NCBI GenBank assembly: GCA_002914845.1
Contig: JXTC01000499.1
Span: 1 to 64,000 of the forward strand
Source: Trema orientale
Lineage: Eukaryota; Streptophyta; Magnoliopsida; Rosales; Cannabaceae
DNA: 64,000 nucleotides
Direction: 5' to 3'
Both the position numbers and the translations under genes were made by a program. How positions within the stretch are numbered: position 1 is the stretch's first letter; each line of letters opens with the position of its first letter. The notes beneath the pieces were generated by a model. That model had not been told where the DNA came from. It did not search any database and saw only the letters and a list, made by a program, of their open reading frames with translations. Of this stretch, positions 61,535 to 64,000 are shown one piece after another.

Positions 61535-62050
61535 TATATAATATACTTTACATATATTCATATATGGGATTTAGAATTATACTCTCTCTTACAACAATCC
61601 ATTGGAATGATAATGGTTTAGATTTCATGCTAAACATCTTCACTAAATTCTCGAATGATAAATTTTCATCTCGTTATCTTGTTCGATTGATGAACGAAAA
61701 TTTCAATAAAAATTTGAATATATAAAAATTCAGATTTGTACCTCAAAAAGGGGAAAAAAAAAATAGACAAAAAAAAAATCAGATCGGATTGGATGGGATG
61801 GGATGGAGGTAAAACGTTTATGGAGAAAGTTTAATGAAGGTTTTTACATGTAATACAATGGGATGTAATAATTAAGAGGAATTAAAAGGGTGTATAAAAT
61901 TATATATTTTAGTCTTTTCGTAAATATGTAATAAAAAAATTTTAAAAAAAATGAGGTGCTTTTATGCTGATTGGGGTAGAATATAACCCCATTTATTTTT
62001 TTTTTCTTTAGCATTTTCTTTTAAAAAGAAAAAAGAAATTATTTAGCTGA
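61535..62050. other. AT-rich stretch with a GGGAT-type repeat
   Basis: No gene was recognised. A short (GGATG)n-like run occurs at 61784-61809. Confidence 0.5.
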
Positions 62051-62390
62051 CACTATAAGAAAATCAGCTTTTATTTTAATTTTTTTCTAAAGACTTTCCC
62101 CGACGTAAAAACGCGTCGGTGAAAATAGAATTTTCACCAATTATTTCACCGACGGAAAATTTACCGACGATAAAAGAGCGTCGGGAAAAGTTAAATACGC
62201 GTCGGTGAATATAATTTTTGCCGACGACTTTTATTTTTCGTCGGAAAGTGACTTTTAGCGACGATCCTTTGCCGACGACTGTTACCGACAAAAAAATCCG
62301 TCGGCAAAAGTCAAATCACTTTTACCGACGCATTTTGAAGACTTTCACCGACGCAAAAATGCGTCGGCGAAGGTCTTCTTTCTTGTAGTG
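62051..62390. mobile_element. CACTA-type MITE, 340 bp
   Basis: The ends CACTATAAGAAAATCAGC and TTTCTTGTAGTG are inverted CACTA termini. The interior is a series of about a dozen CGTCGG/CCGACG motifs in alternating orientation (for example ACCGACGCAAAAATGCGTCGG near 62347-62367). No coding capacity and no obvious 3-bp duplication. It lies immediately upstream of the SCPL copy 3 promoter. Confidence 0.75.
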
Positions 62391-62444
62391 ATATATATAT
62401 ATATATCATGTAGACCCCATCCACTTCGACGTAGAACAGCGGAC

Positions 62445-64000
<1,556 letters not shown>

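Overview
The window looks like nuclear DNA of a flowering plant, most likely a eudicot. It is AT-rich, has long intergenic stretches full of plant-type transposable elements, and carries spliced genes with GT..AG introns. The only host protein family I can support is serine carboxypeptidase-like (SCPL) protein. Three tandem copies lie on the + strand with start codons at 33835, 48122 and 62770, about 14.3 and 14.6 kb apart. The first two are complete eight-exon genes with identical exon phases, encoding 497 and 490 residues by my splice reconstruction. The third runs off the right edge after exon 1. All have a secretory leader and a long first intron. Copies 1 and 2 keep the Ser-Asp-His triad. 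All three share a conserved upstream block and a similar 5' leader.

Left part (1-33 kb): no host gene was found. In order it holds a Ty3/gypsy-type gag fossil followed by a degenerate ~45-bp tandem array; a second, badly decayed gypsy fossil with an LTR-like promoter region; a hairpin MITE; a 1.25-kb non-autonomous hAT-like element (8-bp target duplication); two solo LTRs of one family (8.8-10.3 and 15.1-16.6 kb, each with a perfect 5-bp target duplication and an internal duplication covering its TATA box); a cluster of MITEs sitting in TA repeats (17-20 kb); a broken Ty1/copia element (21-28 kb) whose 5' LTR is split by a 2.2-kb CACTA-like element; and a 2.45-kb hAT element with a dead transposase and a perfect 8-bp target duplication (29.9-32.3 kb).

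Right part (33-64 kb): this is the SCPL array. Between copies 1 and 2 lie a 272-base assembly gap, a 3.5-kb foldback element filled with GTTAC-type repeats, a small hAT MITE, and a LINE tail (10-bp target duplication) into which a gypsy LTR later inserted. Between copies 2 and 3 lie unclassified repeats and a 5.2-kb Ty1/copia element with both LTRs and a 5-bp target duplication. That copia element landed in the end of a MITE. A CACTA-type MITE with CGTCGG/CCGACG repeats sits about 55 bp upstream of the conserved promoter block of copy 3.

The SCPL copies look like products of local duplication: coding sequence, exon phases, intron-1 segments, promoter block and 3' ends are all recognisably shared. 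The elements between them differ, so most insertions probably came after the duplications. I found no CRISPR array, no rRNA or intact tRNA gene, and nothing that I would call a new biological system. The most unusual items are the foldback/GTTAC structure, the nested insertions with readable target duplications, and the promoter differences between SCPL copies.
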